The position numbers and the translations under genes are program-made. Under the pieces are notes generated by a model that had not been told where the DNA came from, did no database searches, and was given only the letters and a program-made list of their open reading frames with translations. Source: Streptomyces lincolnensis (GTDB taxonomy: Bacteria > Actinomycetota > Actinomycetes > Streptomycetales > Streptomycetaceae). From it: 64,000 bases of DNA. The stretch spans positions 434,001 through 498,000 of the forward strand of contig NZ_JAIHON010000001.1 of the NCBI RefSeq assembly GCF_021173675.1, given 5' to 3'. This document shows, in pieces, positions 25,209 through 34,023 of the stretch; position 1 is the first letter of the stretch, and the number at the start of each line of letters is the position of its first letter.

Positions 25209-25527
25209 CGTCCTCCTGCGCGGCCTTGTCCGAGTGGCCCAGGGACTTCCCCGGGGCCACTCGGTCGCGTACGGCCCGCTTCACCGCGGTGGGCTCGGGG
25301 AAGCCCTGTTCGCGGCGGTCCCAGACCACCTCGTCGTTCACCCGGACGACGAAGACGCCGCCCTTGCCGGGCTTGAGGGCCAGTTCCGTCAGCTCGGTCT
25401 CGAAGGTCGTGAGCAGTTCCTGGGCCAGCCAGGCGGCACGCGGCAGCCAGCGGCACTGTGTGCAGTACTCGATCTCGACGCGCCGGGCGTCCGCGAGCTC
25501 GATGTCGATCCACTGATCGTCCGTCAT
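25198..25527 (-). CDS. Rdx/SelW-family thioredoxin-like protein
   Basis: 109 residues, thioredoxin-like Rdx (SelT/SelW/SelH) fold with the redox pair in VEIEYCTQCRWLPRAAWLAQELL (CxxC, residues ~22-25) and the following GGVFVVRVNDEVVWDRREQGFPEPTAVKRAVRDRV, which contains the conserved beta-hairpin with G-F-P-E. In bacteria selenocysteine is replaced by Cys, as here. Exact redox role unknown. The ATG overlaps the stop of the upstream HipA-like gene (ATGA), so the two are cotranslated. Its 3' end overlaps aceB on the opposite strand by 11 bases. Confidence 0.85.
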   Translation of the reverse strand: MTDDQWIDIELADARRVEIEYCTQCRWLPRAAWLAQELLTTFETELTELALKPGKGGVFVVRVNDEVVWDRREQGFPEPTAVKRAVRDRVAPGKSLGHSDKAAQEDVSP

Positions 25528-26429
25528 CCGAGGTGTACCGCCCCATCCTGTTCCACGGCCGGCCTGCCGTGCAGGTCGGGGACCCACTTCAGCCAGTCCG
25601 GCCGTCCTTGCTGTGTCCTCGCCGCCCGCTGGGCCTCCTCGGCGGCGAGTTCCTCCCGGGAGGGGAAGTCGGTGGGCAGCCACGCCGCGGAGGCCCGCAC
25701 GCGCGCGTGGAGGTGGGCCACGTAGGCCTCGCGGGCCTCGTCGGGGGTCGCGAAGCCGGTGAGCCAGGCGTCCGGCACCTCGGCGGTGATCTCGCGCAGC
25801 AGCCGCTCGGTGACCAGGGGCGCCAGCTCGGCGTCGGCGGCCCGGACGTCGGGGCCGTAGTGGCCGAGGGCGTGGTGGCGGAAGTCGTAGGGCTTCGCCG
25901 GGTCGGTGCCGTCCCAGCGGTGGTGGAAGACGAGGGCGGCGCCGTGGTCGATCAGCCACAGGCGCGGGGGCACGGTGCCGAAGGTGGGCCAGACCATCAG
26001 GTTGGAGCTGTGGACCGTACGGTCCACGTTCACGGTCAGCGCGTCCAGCCAGACGATCCGGCCGGCCTCCAGCGGGTCCAGGGGGAAGACGGCGGCGACC
26101 TCGGGCGTGAAGTCCTTCGCGCCCGGCAGGTAGTCCATGCCCAGGTTGACGCCCCCGCTCGCCGTGTGCAGGTCGCGCACCTCCTGGTGGGGCTCGTGCG
26201 CGGCGATCGCCGGGTCGAAGTGCACGAGGACCAGCTCGGGGAACCTCAGCCCGAGGGCGCGGGCCAGCTCGCCCACGATCACCTCGGCGGCCAGCGCCTT
26301 GCGGCCCTGCGCGGAGCCGGTGAACTTCACGACGTACGTGCCCAGGTCGTCGGCCTCGACGATGCCGGGGACGGATCCGCCCTCCCGCAGGGGCGCGACG
26401 TACTGGGTGGCGGTGACCTCTCTCAGCAT
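25524..26429 (-). CDS. HipA-like kinase-fold protein
   Basis: 301 residues. The order of motifs fits the HipA/PI-kinase-like fold. There is an N-terminal glycine-poor loop and a Lys strand (GTYVVKFTGSAQGRKALAAEVIVGELAR), then WLDALTVNVDRTVHSSNLMVW, which matches the HipA catalytic loop pattern (D-x-x-x-x-N). LWLIDHGAALVFHH follows as the metal-binding Asp segment. It may phosphorylate a protein or small molecule. No HipB-type antitoxin is adjacent, so it is not a normal HipBA toxin; it resembles stand-alone actinobacterial members. It is coupled to the Rdx gene. ATG at 26429. Confidence 0.72.
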   Translation of the reverse strand: MLREVTATQYVAPLREGGSVPGIVEADDLGTYVVKFTGSAQGRKALAAEVIVGELARALGLRFPELVLVHFDPAIAAHEPHQEVRDLHTASGGVNLGMDYLPGAKDFTPEVAAVFPLDPLEAGRIVWLDALTVNVDRTVHSSNLMVWPTFGTVPPRLWLIDHGAALVFHHRWDGTDPAKPYDFRHHALGHYGPDVRAADAELAPLVTERLLREITAEVPDAWLTGFATPDEAREAYVAHLHARVRASAAWLPTDFPSREELAAEEAQRAARTQQGRPDWLKWVPDLHGRPAVEQDGAVHLG

Positions 26430-26589
26430 GCTCGCGGGCCCCACGTCTCGTTTTCCGGCATGAGGCGAGCATAGTGACCCGGCGGAAAGCGCACACGGCG
26501 CTCCGGTTCCGGGGGCGTTCCGGAGCTGGTCTCCCGGAGGCCCGCGCGCGAGGATGCTGTGTCCGGCACACCGTCGAGGGGGCCTCGGG

Positions 26590-27531
26590 ATGGGTTCGCA
26601 CGCGGCACGGCACCGGCACCACGGCAGGCGGGCCCTGGTGATGGCGGTGGCCCTGGCGATCGCGGCCGTGCTGCTGGGACTCCCCCGGGCCGACGGAGCC
26701 CCCGCCCGCGCCTCCGCTGCCGGCTCCGCCGCCGTGTCCGCCGACGCCTGTCGCACGGTGGGCGACCGGCTCCCCCGGGGCGACTGTGGGCCCTTCTGGC
26801 AGGTGCTCGCGGAGGACTTCAACGGTGACCGGGTGCCGCTCGGCGCGTTCAGCGGCTGCGACCACCACGTCGACACCTCCGGCGCCCACTGCGAGGGGTT
26901 GAGCGGCGCGTACCGCGACAACTGGTGGGCCTATCCGACCGGTTGGCGCGACACCGCCAACAGCCGGGACCGGGACGTGGTGGGTGTCTACCACCCCGAG
27001 GACACCGTGAGCGTGGGACCGGCGGCGAACGGCGACGGGAGGATGTCCATCCGCATGTGGCGGCCCGCCGACGGGGGCCCGGTGCACGCGGCCGCGGTGG
27101 TTCCGCGGGCGGTGATGGAGATGCGGTACGGCAAGTACAGCGCGCGGATCAAGGTGGTGAAGCCGGCCCCGGGCTACAAGTCCGCCTGGCTGCACTACGG
27201 CGGAGGCTGCGAGATGGACCACCCCGAAGGGGAGTGGACCGGCTCCCTGACCGCCTTCCACCATCCCTGCGGCGGCGGCGAACAGGGGTACTTCCCGGGA
27301 GCCGAGGACTGGACCGAGTGGCACACCGTGTCCACGGAGTGGACGCCGGGCCACGTGCGCTTCTTCGTCGACGGCCGGCAGATCGGACACGACACCCGCG
27401 AGGTACCGGACCGTCCGCTGTCCTGGGTGCTCCAGAACGAGAGCGCGCTGGAGGGACCCGGGGCGGCACCGGGGAGCAGCGCACAGCTCGACATCACCTG
27501 GGTCGCGGCCTATGCGTACGACTGGAAGTGA
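26590..27531 (+). CDS. Secreted GH16-like glycoside hydrolase
   Basis: 313 residues: a long twin-basic N-terminus (RHRHHGRRA) and hydrophobic core (LVMAVALAIAAVLLGL), signal cleavage about residue 36-47, then a concanavalin-like beta-sandwich. The catalytic E-x-D-x-x-E motif is present as EMDHPE (E208, D210, E213), with GKYSARIKVVKPAPGYKSAWL before it and EWHTVSTEWTPGHVRFFVDGRQIG after it, as in GH16 beta-glucanases. It probably cuts a beta-1,3/1,4-glucan or related polymer outside the cell. ATG at 26590 has GAGGGGG seven bases upstream; ATG 26554 would add 12 residues. Single gene. Confidence 0.8.
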   Translation: MGSHAARHRHHGRRALVMAVALAIAAVLLGLPRADGAPARASAAGSAAVSADACRTVGDRLPRGDCGPFWQVLAEDFNGDRVPLGAFSGCDHHVDTSGAHCEGLSGAYRDNWWAYPTGWRDTANSRDRDVVGVYHPEDTVSVGPAANGDGRMSIRMWRPADGGPVHAAAVVPRAVMEMRYGKYSARIKVVKPAPGYKSAWLHYGGGCEMDHPEGEWTGSLTAFHHPCGGGEQGYFPGAEDWTEWHTVSTEWTPGHVRFFVDGRQIGHDTREVPDRPLSWVLQNESALEGPGAAPGSSAQLDITWVAAYAYDWK

Positions 27532-27628
27532 CCGCTCGTGCGACGAAAGTGACCGAACTCCTGAAGTCGCGCACGGGCTGGGTTAGCCTCGTCTTCCAAT
27601 TCGGATGGCGAACTGGTGTGCGCCTGAC

Positions 27629-29521
27629 ATGACTTCGAGGGATTCCTTGTCGGGACAGCAGCCCATGCCGGCGGACGACGTGACCGCCGCCCTGCGGCAG
27701 ACCGGTGCCTCACCCCTGCGGCTCGGTGACCCGCGGCGGGTCGGCCCCTACGTACCCGTGGCGCTGCTGGGCAGTGGCGGCATGGGGCGGGTCTATCTGG
27801 CCCGGAACGCGGGCGACGGTCCGGGGCTGGTCGCGGTCAAGGTGATCAGGCCGGAGTACGCGGAGGATCCGAGGTTCCGGCGCCGGTTCGAGCGGGAGGC
27901 GTCGGTGCACGCCCGGCTGCGCACCCGGCACACACCGCGGTTGTGCGGCACGGGCTTCGAGGACGAGCTGCTGTGGATGGCCACGGAGTACCTTCCCGGC
28001 TTCGACCTGGCCGAGGCCGTGCGGGAGGACGGGACCCTCGCGGTCCCCGCGGTCTGGCGGCTGGTGGCGGAGCTGGGGCAGGCCCTGGTGGCCCTGGGCG
28101 CCGAGGAGATCGTGCACCGGGACCTGAAGCCGTCCAACGTGCTGCTGACCGTCCGGGGCGCCCATGTGATCGACTTCGGCATCTCCAAGGCCGTGGACGC
28201 GAGCGCGATCACCGGTACGGGCAACCGGGTGGGGACTCCCGCCTACATGTCGCCCGAGCACCTGAGGGAGGGCCGGTCCGACTCCGCCTCGGACGTGTTC
28301 TCGCTGGCCGGGACGCTGGTCTACGCGGCGACGGGCCGAGCCCCGTTCGGCGACGGCACCGGCGTCGACGTGATGCACCGGGTGGCGTTCGAGGACCCGA
28401 ATCCCCAGGTGGTCGAGGAGGTCGCGGCGGCGGACGCGGAACTCGGCGCGCTGCTCACCGCCTGCCTGGCCAAGGAGCCCGAGCTGCGGCCCACCCCGCG
28501 GGAGCTGGTCGACGCGGCCGGCGCGCGGTCCGTGCCGTCGGCCTGGCCCGAGCCGCTGGGCGGCAGGGTGCTGGAGCGGCAGCGGGCGTACGAGGCGCTG
28601 CACCGGTTGCCCGTCGCGGACATGGCCCGGCTGCGGTCCCCGGGTGCCCCACCGCCGGCCCCGCCCGCCCGGATGTCCCGTCCCGCACCCGTACTCATCC
28701 CTGAACCCGCGTCCATCCCTGAACCCGAGGCCGTCCCCGAACCCGGATCCGCCCCTGAACCCGCTCCCGTCCCTGAACCCGCGCCCGCCCTCGGATCCAA
28801 CCCCGCCCTCGGATCCAGCCCCGCCCCCGAGCCTCCCGCGCGGGCCGAAGGCGGCCCCGCGGACGCCCCGCCCTCCCGGTCCCGGCGGAAGCCGTTGCTG
28901 ATCGCCGTCGCCGGTGTCTCGGCCTGCGCCGTGGCCGCGACGGCCCTGCTGCTCGTCCGTCAGGATCCCCCCGCCGTCGCCTCTCCGGAGACCGGTGTCA
29001 CGGGGACCGTCGGCACCGGCCCCGGTGCCGGATCGACCACCCGGTTACCCCCGAGCACGGGCGCACAGGCCCGCCCGGAGGTCGACGGCGCCGCGAACGA
29101 GAGCGTCGACGACCGGACCGGGACCACCTTCCCGCGCCCCGGGGCCTCGGACTCCGCCGACGAGGGACGCGACGACGCCCCTCCCGCGGGCACCGGCTCG
29201 GACACCTCCCCCTCCCCCACTCCGTCCACGGCCGACCCGTCCGCCGACACCGGCACCGACACCGGCTCCGCCCCCTGGCTCTCCGACTGCACCCACTACT
29301 CGGGCAACGGCCGCACCCGCCTCGGCGACAGCGGCAAACGGGTCCAGCAGGTCCAGTGCATGCTGACCAAGCGCGGCTACGGCCTCGGGGGCTCCGAAGC
29401 CGACGGCGAGTTCGGGACCGGCACGGAGAGCGCGGTGCGGGCGTTCCAGAGCGACCGGGGGCTGGCCGCGGACGGGGTCGTGGCCCACGACACGTGGGGC
29501 GCGCTGCGCAGCACCGAGTGA
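27629..29521 (+). CDS. Membrane Ser/Thr protein kinase with C-terminal peptidoglycan-binding domain
   Basis: 630 residues. Kinase domain ~30-290: G-loop GSGGMGRVYLA, Lys in VAVKVIRPEYA, catalytic loop VHRDLKPSNVLL, DFGISKA (DFG), and GTPAYMSPEHL activation segment; all key residues are kept. Then a Pro/Glu/Ala-rich stretch (PEP repeats, ~335-395), one transmembrane helix (LLIAVAGVSACAVAATALLLV, ~425), an extracellular Ser/Thr/Pro linker, and a C-terminal peptidoglycan-binding_1 domain (LGDSGKRVQQVQCMLTKRGY … FGTGTESAVRAFQSDRGL). It likely senses cell wall outside and phosphorylates proteins inside. Start uncertain: ATG 27629, ATG 27605 or TTG 27647 (best ribosome site). Confidence 0.88.
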   Translation: MTSRDSLSGQQPMPADDVTAALRQTGASPLRLGDPRRVGPYVPVALLGSGGMGRVYLARNAGDGPGLVAVKVIRPEYAEDPRFRRRFEREASVHARLRTRHTPRLCGTGFEDELLWMATEYLPGFDLAEAVREDGTLAVPAVWRLVAELGQALVALGAEEIVHRDLKPSNVLLTVRGAHVIDFGISKAVDASAITGTGNRVGTPAYMSPEHLREGRSDSASDVFSLAGTLVYAATGRAPFGDGTGVDVMHRVAFEDPNPQVVEEVAAADAELGALLTACLAKEPELRPTPRELVDAAGARSVPSAWPEPLGGRVLERQRAYEALHRLPVADMARLRSPGAPPPAPPARMSRPAPVLIPEPASIPEPEAVPEPGSAPEPAPVPEPAPALGSNPALGSSPAPEPPARAEGGPADAPPSRSRRKPLLIAVAGVSACAVAATALLLVRQDPPAVASPETGVTGTVGTGPGAGSTTRLPPSTGAQARPEVDGAANESVDDRTGTTFPRPGASDSADEGRDDAPPAGTGSDTSPSPTPSTADPSADTGTDTGSAPWLSDCTHYSGNGRTRLGDSGKRVQQVQCMLTKRGYGLGGSEADGEFGTGTESAVRAFQSDRGLAADGVVAHDTWGALRSTE

Positions 29522-29536
29522 CCCGCGCCGACGCGG

Positions 29537-31063
29537 CTACGTCCCGTCGAGGGCCAGCGGGTTGGGCAGCGGCAGATAGCGCGCGTCCGCCCCGTCCGCG
29601 CCGGTCCAGCGCAGCAGCAGGTTGGTCTTGCCGGGGAGGGTCGGCGAGGCGAGCAGGGCGGTGATCTCGGGCAGGTCGTGCCGGGCCAGCTCGCGGCGCG
29701 CGGCCGGCCAGGGGTCGAGGCCGGGGTGCCGCTCGGCGAGGGCGGCGGCGACCTCCAGCAGATGGTTCACGACCAGGCAGTACACCAGCCGCTCCCACCC
29801 GGCCGCCCGGGACACCTCCGGCAGCAGCTTCACGCCCTCGGCGTCCCGGAACAGCGCCTGCACGGGCGTCCCGGCCGCGTCCACCGCCACCAGTGTGTTC
29901 TGCAGATGCGCTTCGAGTACGACGCCGTGGTCGGCGAAGGCCGCGAGGGCGGGCGGGACGACCGCGCCGAGGTAGGCCTGCCACCAGGCCGCCGGGTCCT
30001 CGGCGCCGTCGAGGGGGCTGCCGTCGAAGCCCTCCACCAGACCGGCGGCCAGCAGCGGGGTCGCACCGGGCCGCACATGGTCGCGCAGTCCGTCGCGGAC
30101 GAGGACGGCGAGTTCCTCGAAGGCGAAGTCCGCGGTGCGGTAGCCGCGATCGCTGAGCCAGGCCCCGGGCCCGGACGCGCAGGCGGCGGTGGCCGCCGCG
30201 TCGATCCGGCGCAGCTTGAGCAGGTCGTGGCGCCACAGGCGGCGGATGTCGTTGGTGATGCGCACGTCGAGGCTGAACTTCAGGAAAAGATCGGGCCCGG
30301 GCGCGTACACCGTGCGGATCGCGGCCGTGGGCCAGGTGTCGAAGCCGGTGGTGCCGAGCCGGATCAGGCGGCCGTCGGCGAAGGCGGGCGCGAGGTCGAC
30401 CAGGTCGAGCTGCCAGGGGTGGGCGGGCAGCAGCCGGTACCCGGGCGGTGCCTCGCCGAGCGCGTCGAGGGCCGAGGTGTCGCCGTCCTCGACGACCGTG
30501 TCCTCGCGCAGCCCGAGCAGCGTCAGCGGGAACCGGGCGTGGGCCTCGGGGGCGTAGGGCAGCCAGCGGGCGGCGGGGCCGCCGCCACGGGCCTTGGGGG
30601 CGGGGTGGTGGGGGTGGCCGGTGACGAGGCACTGCTCGGAGCGCAGATACGGGTCCTCGGGGGGCACGGCCCCGGCACGCGCGGTGAGCAGGGCGGCCAC
30701 CGCGTCCCGGCTGTCGGACATCTCGGCGGGCAGTTCGGGGTTGGACAGGCCGGTGTACCGGACCAGCTCCTCGGCGACGAGCTTGACCAGCTCGGGATGG
30801 CGGACGGGATGCCAGCCGTCCGCGACGGCCACCTCGGGGTGGCCGGGCCTGCGGTCCCCGCGCACCCGCAGCAGCCTGCCTCCCGGCAGCCGGTGGATCC
30901 GTTGGCCTCCGGGTTCCCCGGTGTGCGGGAGGGGTTCGGTCACCTCCCGCAGCAGGCAGTTCAGCAGGGGCGCCGCCGCGTAGGCGTCGGCGCGGGCCCC
31001 GATGTCGTCGCTCGGGACGGCGTCGGCGGGGGCGGGCGGGGGGAAGGGATCCACGCGTTCCAC
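29537..31063 (-). CDS. IucA/IucC-family siderophore synthetase (first of a divergent pair)
   Basis: 508 residues. NRPS-independent siderophore synthetase: ATP-binding motif H-P-x-H-P-x-x-K-x-R-x-G as GHPHHPAPKARGGG, then LLPAHPWQLDLVDLA, KFSLDVRITNDIRRL, and the C-terminal FhuF-like half with GVVLEAHLQNTLVAVDAAGTPVQALFRD. It should join a carboxylate (citrate, succinate) to an amine or alcohol in ATP-dependent steps. GTG at 31063; a second GTG at 31054 is possible. It faces a second synthetase across a 123-bp gap. No siderophore decarboxylase, hydroxylase, acetyltransferase or transporter lies nearby, so the product is unknown. Confidence 0.87.
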   Translation of the reverse strand: MERVDPFPPPAPADAVPSDDIGARADAYAAAPLLNCLLREVTEPLPHTGEPGGQRIHRLPGGRLLRVRGDRRPGHPEVAVADGWHPVRHPELVKLVAEELVRYTGLSNPELPAEMSDSRDAVAALLTARAGAVPPEDPYLRSEQCLVTGHPHHPAPKARGGGPAARWLPYAPEAHARFPLTLLGLREDTVVEDGDTSALDALGEAPPGYRLLPAHPWQLDLVDLAPAFADGRLIRLGTTGFDTWPTAAIRTVYAPGPDLFLKFSLDVRITNDIRRLWRHDLLKLRRIDAAATAACASGPGAWLSDRGYRTADFAFEELAVLVRDGLRDHVRPGATPLLAAGLVEGFDGSPLDGAEDPAAWWQAYLGAVVPPALAAFADHGVVLEAHLQNTLVAVDAAGTPVQALFRDAEGVKLLPEVSRAAGWERLVYCLVVNHLLEVAAALAERHPGLDPWPAARRELARHDLPEITALLASPTLPGKTNLLLRWTGADGADARYLPLPNPLALDGT

Positions 31064-31117
31064 TCGTTCTCTGGCGGTCTGTTCAGGCAGAGACGATCAG
31101 TATGGAGGTCGTCACCC

Positions 31118-31153
31118 CCTGTCGTGACACCCCCCTGGCCGCCTGTCGTGACA
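31118..31153. repeat. 12-bp direct repeat CCTGTCGTGACA between the siderophore synthetase genes
   Basis: CCTGTCGTGACA occurs at 31118-31129 and 31142-31153, starts exactly 24 bp apart, in the 123-bp divergent gap. The second copy ends 33 bp before the GTG at 31187. A regulator site is possible. No DmdR/IdeR-type iron box (TTAGGTTAGGCTAACCTAA-like) was found. Confidence 0.6.
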
Positions 31154-31186
31154 TCGACATCGCCTTCGTACCCGAGGAGCCCGACC

Positions 31187-32686
31187 GTGCACCGTCCCCC
31201 CACCGCCGAGGCCGAGGTCGCCGCCGAGCTGGCCGCCGTACGCCCCGGCCTCGTGCCCCGGTACTCGGCCGAGCTGCCCGGCGCCCGCGCGGCCGTGCTG
31301 ACGCGGCTGTGGCGTGCCCTGACCCACGAGCCGCTGCCCTGGATCGCCGACCGCGAACCCGGCCGGGAGGGGCTCACCCTGCGCCTTCGGGACGGCCGCC
31401 GGCTGCACGGTCCGGCCCCGGACCCGTACGCCACGGCCGCGTACGTCACGGCCGTACGCCTGGACGAGGTGACGTACGACGATCCGGCGCGGCTGATGGC
31501 CGATCTGGCCGTAGCGCACGGTACGGCCTTCGCCACCGAACTCGGTCACAGTGTCGCCTCGATGGCGCTGTCCCGGGCCGGGCAGGAGCCGCGCCCGGCC
31601 GCGTGGCCGGTGACGGACTGGGGGTGGGAGCAGCGGGTGGTCGACGGGCACCCGTACCACCCCAACTGCCGTTCCCGGCCCGGTTTCTCGGTGGCCGAGC
31701 AGCTCGCGTACGGGCCCGAGCACGGGCCGCTGGTGCGGCTGGGACTGCTGCCGGTGCCGGTCGGCGAGTGTCTGGTGACGGGCGAGTGGCCGTCCGAACT
31801 GCGGGACGGCGGACGGCTGTTGGTGCCGGTGCACCCCTGGCAGGAGGAGCACGTGCTCAAGCGGTCCTGCGAGCGCGGGATCGACGCGCATCCGCTGATG
31901 TCCCTGCGGACCCTCGCCCTGCCCGACGGACCGCACGTCAAGACCGCGCTGAGCGCCCGTCTGACGTCCTCGGTGCGGGACATCTCCGTGTACTCGATCT
32001 CCCTGTCGGCGACCCTCTCGGCGTTCGCGGAGACGCTCGCGGCCCGCATGGACGGCCTGCTGCACTTCACCCGCACCGAGGGCGCGATCACGGCCGACTC
32101 CCCCGATCTGGCGGCCGTGCTGCGGGAGTCGCCGCAGGTGTACGCGGCGGCGGAACGCGGGGAGCGGGTCGTGCCGGTGGCCGCCCTTCCCACCACCGGC
32201 CTGCCCGCCTCCCCCGGCTGGCTCGCCGACTTCGCACGGATCGCCCTGACGGCCGGTCTGCGGCTGCTGGACCTGGGCGTGGCCCTGGAGGCGCACGGGC
32301 AGAACCTCCTCGTCGTGCTGTCCGCGTCGGGCGCCCCGCTGCGCCTGGTCTACCGCGACCTGGCCGACATCCGGGTGAGCCCGGCCCGGCTGGCCCGGCA
32401 CGGCATCCCGGCCCCCGGTCTCACCGGCCGGATCGTCACGGACGACGTGCCGACCCTGCGGAGCAAGCTGTTCGGGTCCCTGGTGGCCGGAGCGCTCGCC
32501 GGGACGGCGGGTTCGCACGCGGTGTTGCGGGACGCGCTGGGGACGGCCGTACGGGATCTGCCACCCACGCCCGATCTCGCGGCGCTCCTCGAACAGCCGC
32601 TGCCGGCGAAGGCGTTGACGCTGATGCGGTTGTCTCCGGGGACGCCCGGCGACCAGTGGACGCAGCTGCCCAATCCACTGCGATGA
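31187..32686 (+). CDS. IucA/IucC-family siderophore synthetase (second of the pair)
   Basis: 499 residues. Same fold as its divergent neighbour but a distant paralogue: GHPYHPNCRSRPGFSVAEQ, LVPVHPWQEEHVL, ALSARLTSSVRDISVYSI, and VALEAHGQNLLVVLSASGAPLRLVYRDL. In the first motif the usual Lys of H-P-x-H-P-x-x-K-x-R is Arg, a mild change in an ATP-contact position. GTG at 31187 has GGAG seven bases upstream; the frame is open far to the left, but that is the shadow of the opposite gene. The two synthetases probably act on the same siderophore scaffold. Confidence 0.87.
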   Translation: MHRPPTAEAEVAAELAAVRPGLVPRYSAELPGARAAVLTRLWRALTHEPLPWIADREPGREGLTLRLRDGRRLHGPAPDPYATAAYVTAVRLDEVTYDDPARLMADLAVAHGTAFATELGHSVASMALSRAGQEPRPAAWPVTDWGWEQRVVDGHPYHPNCRSRPGFSVAEQLAYGPEHGPLVRLGLLPVPVGECLVTGEWPSELRDGGRLLVPVHPWQEEHVLKRSCERGIDAHPLMSLRTLALPDGPHVKTALSARLTSSVRDISVYSISLSATLSAFAETLAARMDGLLHFTRTEGAITADSPDLAAVLRESPQVYAAAERGERVVPVAALPTTGLPASPGWLADFARIALTAGLRLLDLGVALEAHGQNLLVVLSASGAPLRLVYRDLADIRVSPARLARHGIPAPGLTGRIVTDDVPTLRSKLFGSLVAGALAGTAGSHAVLRDALGTAVRDLPPTPDLAALLEQPLPAKALTLMRLSPGTPGDQWTQLPNPLR

Positions 32687-32695
32687 CGGTCCGGC

Positions 32696-32717
32696 CGGCC
32701 GCCTGAGCGGCCGTTTT
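32696..32717 (+). terminator. Rho-independent-type terminator after the second siderophore synthetase
   Basis: CGGCCGC-CTGA-GCGGCCG followed by TTTT, ten bases after the stop codon. Perfect 7-bp stem with a four-base loop. Confidence 0.75.
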
Positions 32718-32751
32718 GGAGCGGGGCACTCCTGATCAATAGGATCCGCCG

Positions 32752-34023
32752 ATGATCACAAGTAAACGGCTGGCGGCGGGCGCGTGCGCCCTGCTCGCCG
32801 CCCTGACGGCCGGGCTCGCCCTCCCGGTCGCGGCCCACGCCGGTGAGCCCGTTGGCGGGGCCACACCCCAGGTCGACCTGGTCCTCGACGTGAGCGGCTC
32901 GATGCGCGAGCGGGACATCGACGGCGGCACCCGGATGGCGGCGGCCAAGCAGGCCTTCAACGAGGTGCTGGACGCGACCCCGGAGGAGGTGCAGCTCGGC
33001 ATCCGGACCCTGGGCGCCAACTACCCGGGCGACAACCAGAAGACGGGCTGCAAGGACACCGCGCAGCTCTACCCGGTCAGCACCCTGGACCGCACCGAGG
33101 CCAAGTCGGCGGTGGCGACCCTCTCCCCCACCGGCTGGACCCCGATCGGCCCGGCACTGCTCGCGGCCGCCGACGACTTCACCGAGGGCGCGAGTTCCAA
33201 GCGGATCGTGCTGATCAGCGACGGCGAGGACACCTGCGCCCCGCTCGACCCGTGCGAGGTGGCCCGCGAGATCGCCGCCAAGGGCATCGGACTGACCATC
33301 GACACCCTCGGCCTGGTCCCCAACACCAAGATGCGGCAGCAGCTGAGCTGCATCGCGGAGGCCACCGGCGGCACCTACACCTCGGTCGAGCACACCGACG
33401 AACTCACCGACAAGGTCAACCAGTTGGTGGACCGCGCGGCCGACCCGGTGGTGACACCGGTGGCCACCGAGGGTGCGACGAGCTGCGCCGACGCGCCGAC
33501 GCTGAAGTCCGGCCTGTACACCGACCGTGAGGAGTTCGGGCAGCAGCGCTGGTACCGGGTGGACGTCGGGCCCGGCCAGGAGCTGCGGGCCTCGGTGAGC
33601 GTGGCGGCCGACCGGGCGGTGAACCCGGGCTACGGAGTACTGCTCAGGGCGGTCACGACGCACGGCCGGGAGATCGTGCGCGGCGAGGCGGCGGGCACCG
33701 GCCGTACCGATGTGATCTCCACGGGCCTGCGGTACCCGAAGACGGAGAGCGACTCCGACGACGACGAGGCACCGGCGGAGGCCGTGTGCCTCCAGGTCAC
33801 CCACGCCTTCTCGGCGTCCGCCGGGACGAAGACCACGCCCGGTCTGCCGCTGGAGCTGACCGTCGATGTGGTGGACGGGCCGTCGCAGGCGGCCGACGTG
33901 GCCTCCTTCGGCCTCGGACGCGGCTGGTGGCTGCTCGGCGCGCTCGTGCTCGTCGGCTTCCTCGCCGGTGTGCTGTGGGGCTGGCTGTCACGCTGGCGGG
34001 TCGCGGTCTGGAGGACCAACTGA
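32752..34023 (+). CDS. Secreted/membrane von Willebrand factor A domain protein
   Basis: 423 residues: signal peptide (1-30, ending AAHA), vWA domain ~40-230 with an intact MIDAS (DVSGS, residues 46-50; later TPIGPAL and ISDGEDTC), an extracellular beta-rich domain (~245-375) with Cys pairs, and a C-terminal transmembrane helix (WWLLGALVLVGFLAGVLWGWL) with a short basic tail inside. The vWA part should bind protein ligands through Mg. The stop overlaps the next gene's start (TGATG), so it works with that protein. Role unknown; this pair is a surface complex of some kind. Confidence 0.82.
   Translation: MITSKRLAAGACALLAALTAGLALPVAAHAGEPVGGATPQVDLVLDVSGSMRERDIDGGTRMAAAKQAFNEVLDATPEEVQLGIRTLGANYPGDNQKTGCKDTAQLYPVSTLDRTEAKSAVATLSPTGWTPIGPALLAAADDFTEGASSKRIVLISDGEDTCAPLDPCEVAREIAAKGIGLTIDTLGLVPNTKMRQQLSCIAEATGGTYTSVEHTDELTDKVNQLVDRAADPVVTPVATEGATSCADAPTLKSGLYTDREEFGQQRWYRVDVGPGQELRASVSVAADRAVNPGYGVLLRAVTTHGREIVRGEAAGTGRTDVISTGLRYPKTESDSDDDEAPAEAVCLQVTHAFSASAGTKTTPGLPLELTVDVVDGPSQAADVASFGLGRGWWLLGALVLVGFLAGVLWGWLSRWRVAVWRTN

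Noticed and set aside
27605..27628. Upstream ATG (27605) as start of the Ser/Thr kinase
   Set aside because: No ribosome site and it adds only eight residues; ATG 27629 or TTG 27647 is more likely, but this is not settled.
29678..31186. Long + strand open frame running into the second siderophore synthetase
   Set aside because: Its left half is the complement of the first synthetase; the real start is the GTG at 31187 with a ribosome site.
31064..31186. Iron box (DmdR/IdeR type) between the siderophore synthetases
   Set aside because: No 19-bp TTAGGTTAGG-like dyad could be found; only the CCTGTCGTGACA direct repeat is present.
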